Position numbers and translations under genes: made by a program. Of a DNA stretch of 64,000 nucleotides, positions 62,617 to 64,000 are shown one piece after another. The notes beneath the pieces are model-generated. The model searched no databases, had not been told where the DNA came from, and saw nothing but the letters and a program-made list of their open reading frames with translations. Every line of letters begins with the position of its first letter. The stretch's first letter is position 1. The DNA is from G963704535 sp963704535 (lineage in GTDB: Bacteria > Chloroflexota > Chloroflexia > Chloroflexales > Roseiflexaceae), in contig OY969916.1 in assembly GCA_963704535.1 (NCBI GenBank), positions 6,882,001 through 6,946,000 of the forward strand, written 5' to 3'.

Positions 62617-63393
62617 TTAGTGGTGGGTCACAGACTGCGTAGCGTGGCCGAGGACGGCGGCGACCACGGCTTCGGTCGCACCGACTTCATCGAGCCAGGA
62701 GGCTACACTGTGCCGCAGTAGGTGAAAATTAATGGTATTCGGCAGCCCGCTTGCCTCCCGGAACCGATACCACTCACGCTCCAGGTTGCGGGGTGATTTT
62801 GGAGTGCCGACCTCACTGGCGAAGATCAGTCCATGCTCCTTCCACTCTACCCCAAGGAGCAGTCGTTCCTCCTGTTGATTGCGCCAGTGCTGGCGTAGGA
62901 GCGTCAGCAGGCTTGGTGCTACCGGCAGGATGCGCTTGCTACTCTCGGACATTGGGGGTGTGATTACGGTTCCCCCTTTGAGGGTTTGAACCTGCTGTGT
63001 AATCTTGATCGTCGCATCAACCCAGTCCAGATCAGACCAGCGAAGGCCGAGCACTTCCCCAATTCGGAAGCCAAGAACGAGGACTGCGTGGTAGAATGCC
63101 CGTGAGCGGTGATTGGCAACCGCCGCAAGGAGCTGCCTAGCCTGCTCGATACTCAAGGGTTCGATTTTTCGCTCCTTTCGTTTTGGGAGCTTGATAGGCG
63201 GGATCGGGTTGAATGGTATGAGCTTCCACTGCACCGCCACGTCTAGCGCCGATCTGAGCCGTGCATAGGCGTTGCATACCGTCGTGTCGGCGTACTTGTC
63301 GAGCAGATCGTTAAAAAACTGCTGGAGAGTTGACCTCGATCTCGATCGTCCCACTCTCTTACTCGTCACGGTCAGCGTACATTTCTGCCCCAC
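62617..63393 (-). CDS. Tyrosine integrase with stop at the catalytic tyrosine codon
   Basis: The catalytic domain is complete up to the last motif: VLGFRIGEVLGLRWSDLDW (Arg), TPPMSESSKRILPV (Lys loop), FHLLRHSVASWL (HxxRH) and VLGHATQSVTHH. The next codon is TAA (62617-62619), after which the frame reads THVRMSAISC, so the stop replaces the Tyr nucleophile expected at HHY. The N-terminus is also cut: MGQKCTLTVTSKRVGRSRS lacks most of the arm-binding part. As written it cannot catalyse recombination. It may once have moved the gene set at 60-62 kb. Confidence 0.85.
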   Translation of the reverse strand: MGQKCTLTVTSKRVGRSRSRSTLQQFFNDLLDKYADTTVCNAYARLRSALDVAVQWKLIPFNPIPPIKLPKRKERKIEPLSIEQARQLLAAVANHRSRAFYHAVLVLGFRIGEVLGLRWSDLDWVDATIKITQQVQTLKGGTVITPPMSESSKRILPVAPSLLTLLRQHWRNQQEERLLLGVEWKEHGLIFASEVGTPKSPRNLEREWYRFREASGLPNTINFHLLRHSVASWLDEVGATEAVVAAVLGHATQSVTHH

Positions 63394-63394
63394 C

Positions 63395-63810
63395 TACCAC
63401 CATTATTTCCGCGCCCAACCGCCCTTCCTCCGCCCTGATGCCATCTACACCAATCGGGTCGTTGCCACTGCGGTTGCCGCCGTCTATCAAGATGGCCTGG
63501 CCATACGCCGAGTACCTGAGCGCCTCGCGTGCGATTTTTGGGTCTATCCCAGTGAGGCCAGCATTCGCCAACGGTGCCAGGTCTATGGGAAACGATCAAC
63601 AATGGAGCGGAGCGAACTGGCCGGGCCTTCAGGCAGCGTCAAGCACCGCACTTCAATTTGCGGACCAAGGCGGCGATTGAAGGCGCAATCGTGGTGATGG
63701 CCTGGCAAAGGAAGGCAGCAGCAACCACACACAGGCATCGGGAGACCGCAAGGTGTAGTCGAGGGCGTAAGCCACACCAGCAACTGGAGATGGGTGCAGC
63801 TGCATGACAA
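63395..63810 (+). pseudogene. Transposase remnant
   Basis: The plus strand reads PPFLRPDAIYTNRVVATAV, AAVYQDGLAIRRVPERLACDF, VYPSEASIRQRCQVYG, a helical DNA-binding segment like the N-terminus of a transposase, then loses sense after about 63600. Another short stretch (HFNLRTKAAIEGAIVVMAWQ) in a different frame near 63650-63710 may be its end, implying an internal deletion. The family is not certain. Confidence 0.35.
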
Positions 63811-64000
63811 CACCATCCATTGGCAGGGTTCGGGCCTTCAAACGTCAATTACGCAGTCTCGACGGTCTTGGCTCAGTATAGGGCGAACAGTGACAATCTG
63901 CACCAGTGGAGCTGGATCGCGTGTAGGCTGGACTTGGAAAGGGATCTCCGGACGCCTACTCGTCTGTTGCAGGAAGCTGACAAGGCACCAGAGCCAGTCG
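63811..64000 (+). other. Window end, one open frame of uncertain status
   Basis: A plus-strand frame from about 63826 (GFGPSNVNYAVSTVLAQYRA...) stays open to the last base, with sensible-looking LHQWSWIACRLDLERDLRT, but a second frame is open too and there is no ribosome site. I do not call a gene here. Confidence 0.2.

Noticed and set aside
1..64000. tRNA and rRNA genes
   Set aside because: No cloverleaf with a TTCGA arm plus CCA-side pairing, and no conserved rRNA segment, was recognised by eye; a covariance search would be needed to exclude tRNAs.

Overview
The window looks like a GC-rich bacterial chromosome segment, most likely from a filamentous Chloroflexota. The hints are the BTAD/WD40 regulator relic, the NACHT protein with Gly-Leu-Val membrane repeats, the DUF6065-GT2 glycosyltransferases and the Tat-exported PqqD-headed protein; this is inference from gene style, because no rRNA or tRNA gene was recognised. 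Almost the whole window is accessory DNA: integrases, transposable elements, repeats, relic genes and small unknown genes.

Layout. 1-5.4 kb: plasmid- or phage-like genes (HerA-like ATPase cut by the window edge, a tandem ribbon-helix-helix relic, DoxX, XRE repressor plus antirepressor with a four-site operator array). 5.6-10.6 kb: a 5'-truncated group II intron lying between a broken DUF5131 gene and a decayed BTAD/WD40 regulator. 10.9-26.1 kb: a surface-glycan and exported-protein cluster with a 1707-residue transferase (GT32-like, Stf0 sulfotransferase, unassigned, DUF6065, GT2, GT2), further GT2, GT25 and fucosyltransferase-like enzymes, a PqqD-Tat protein, an RTX relic and an M14 carboxypeptidase. 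26.4-53 kb: an element-like region with a frameshifted tyrosine recombinase, iteron-like repeats, many small unknown genes, an AT-rich island holding an OLD-like ATPase/TOPRIM protein and a PD-(D/E)XK-type nuclease, an adenine methylase with palindromic sites around it, a NACHT NTPase, and a minus-strand operon. In that operon three proteins (MoxR/CobS-like AAA ATPase, HExxH protein, ddrB/ParB-like protein) share one N-terminal head domain and stand next to a VWA protein, a broken ParB and paralogous unknowns.

53.1-59 kb reads as a small integron: a truncated IntI-like integrase on the minus strand, an attI-like region with a TATAAT box, then plus-strand cassette-like genes (SRPBCC, methyltransferase, unknown, DinB-like, NTF2-like) separated by attC-like sites, one of which is split by an IS110/IS1111-type element. 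59-64 kb: an ISL3-like miniature element, a fluoride riboswitch with an overlapping terminator in front of crcB, a winged-helix/SWIM gene set, and an integrase whose catalytic tyrosine codon position is a stop.

An unusually large number of genes carry one-base frameshifts or single in-frame stops that can be repaired by eye. Either the accessory region is decaying or the assembly has indel errors; the sequence alone cannot separate these. Genes repaired this way are reported over their full span with the break described.
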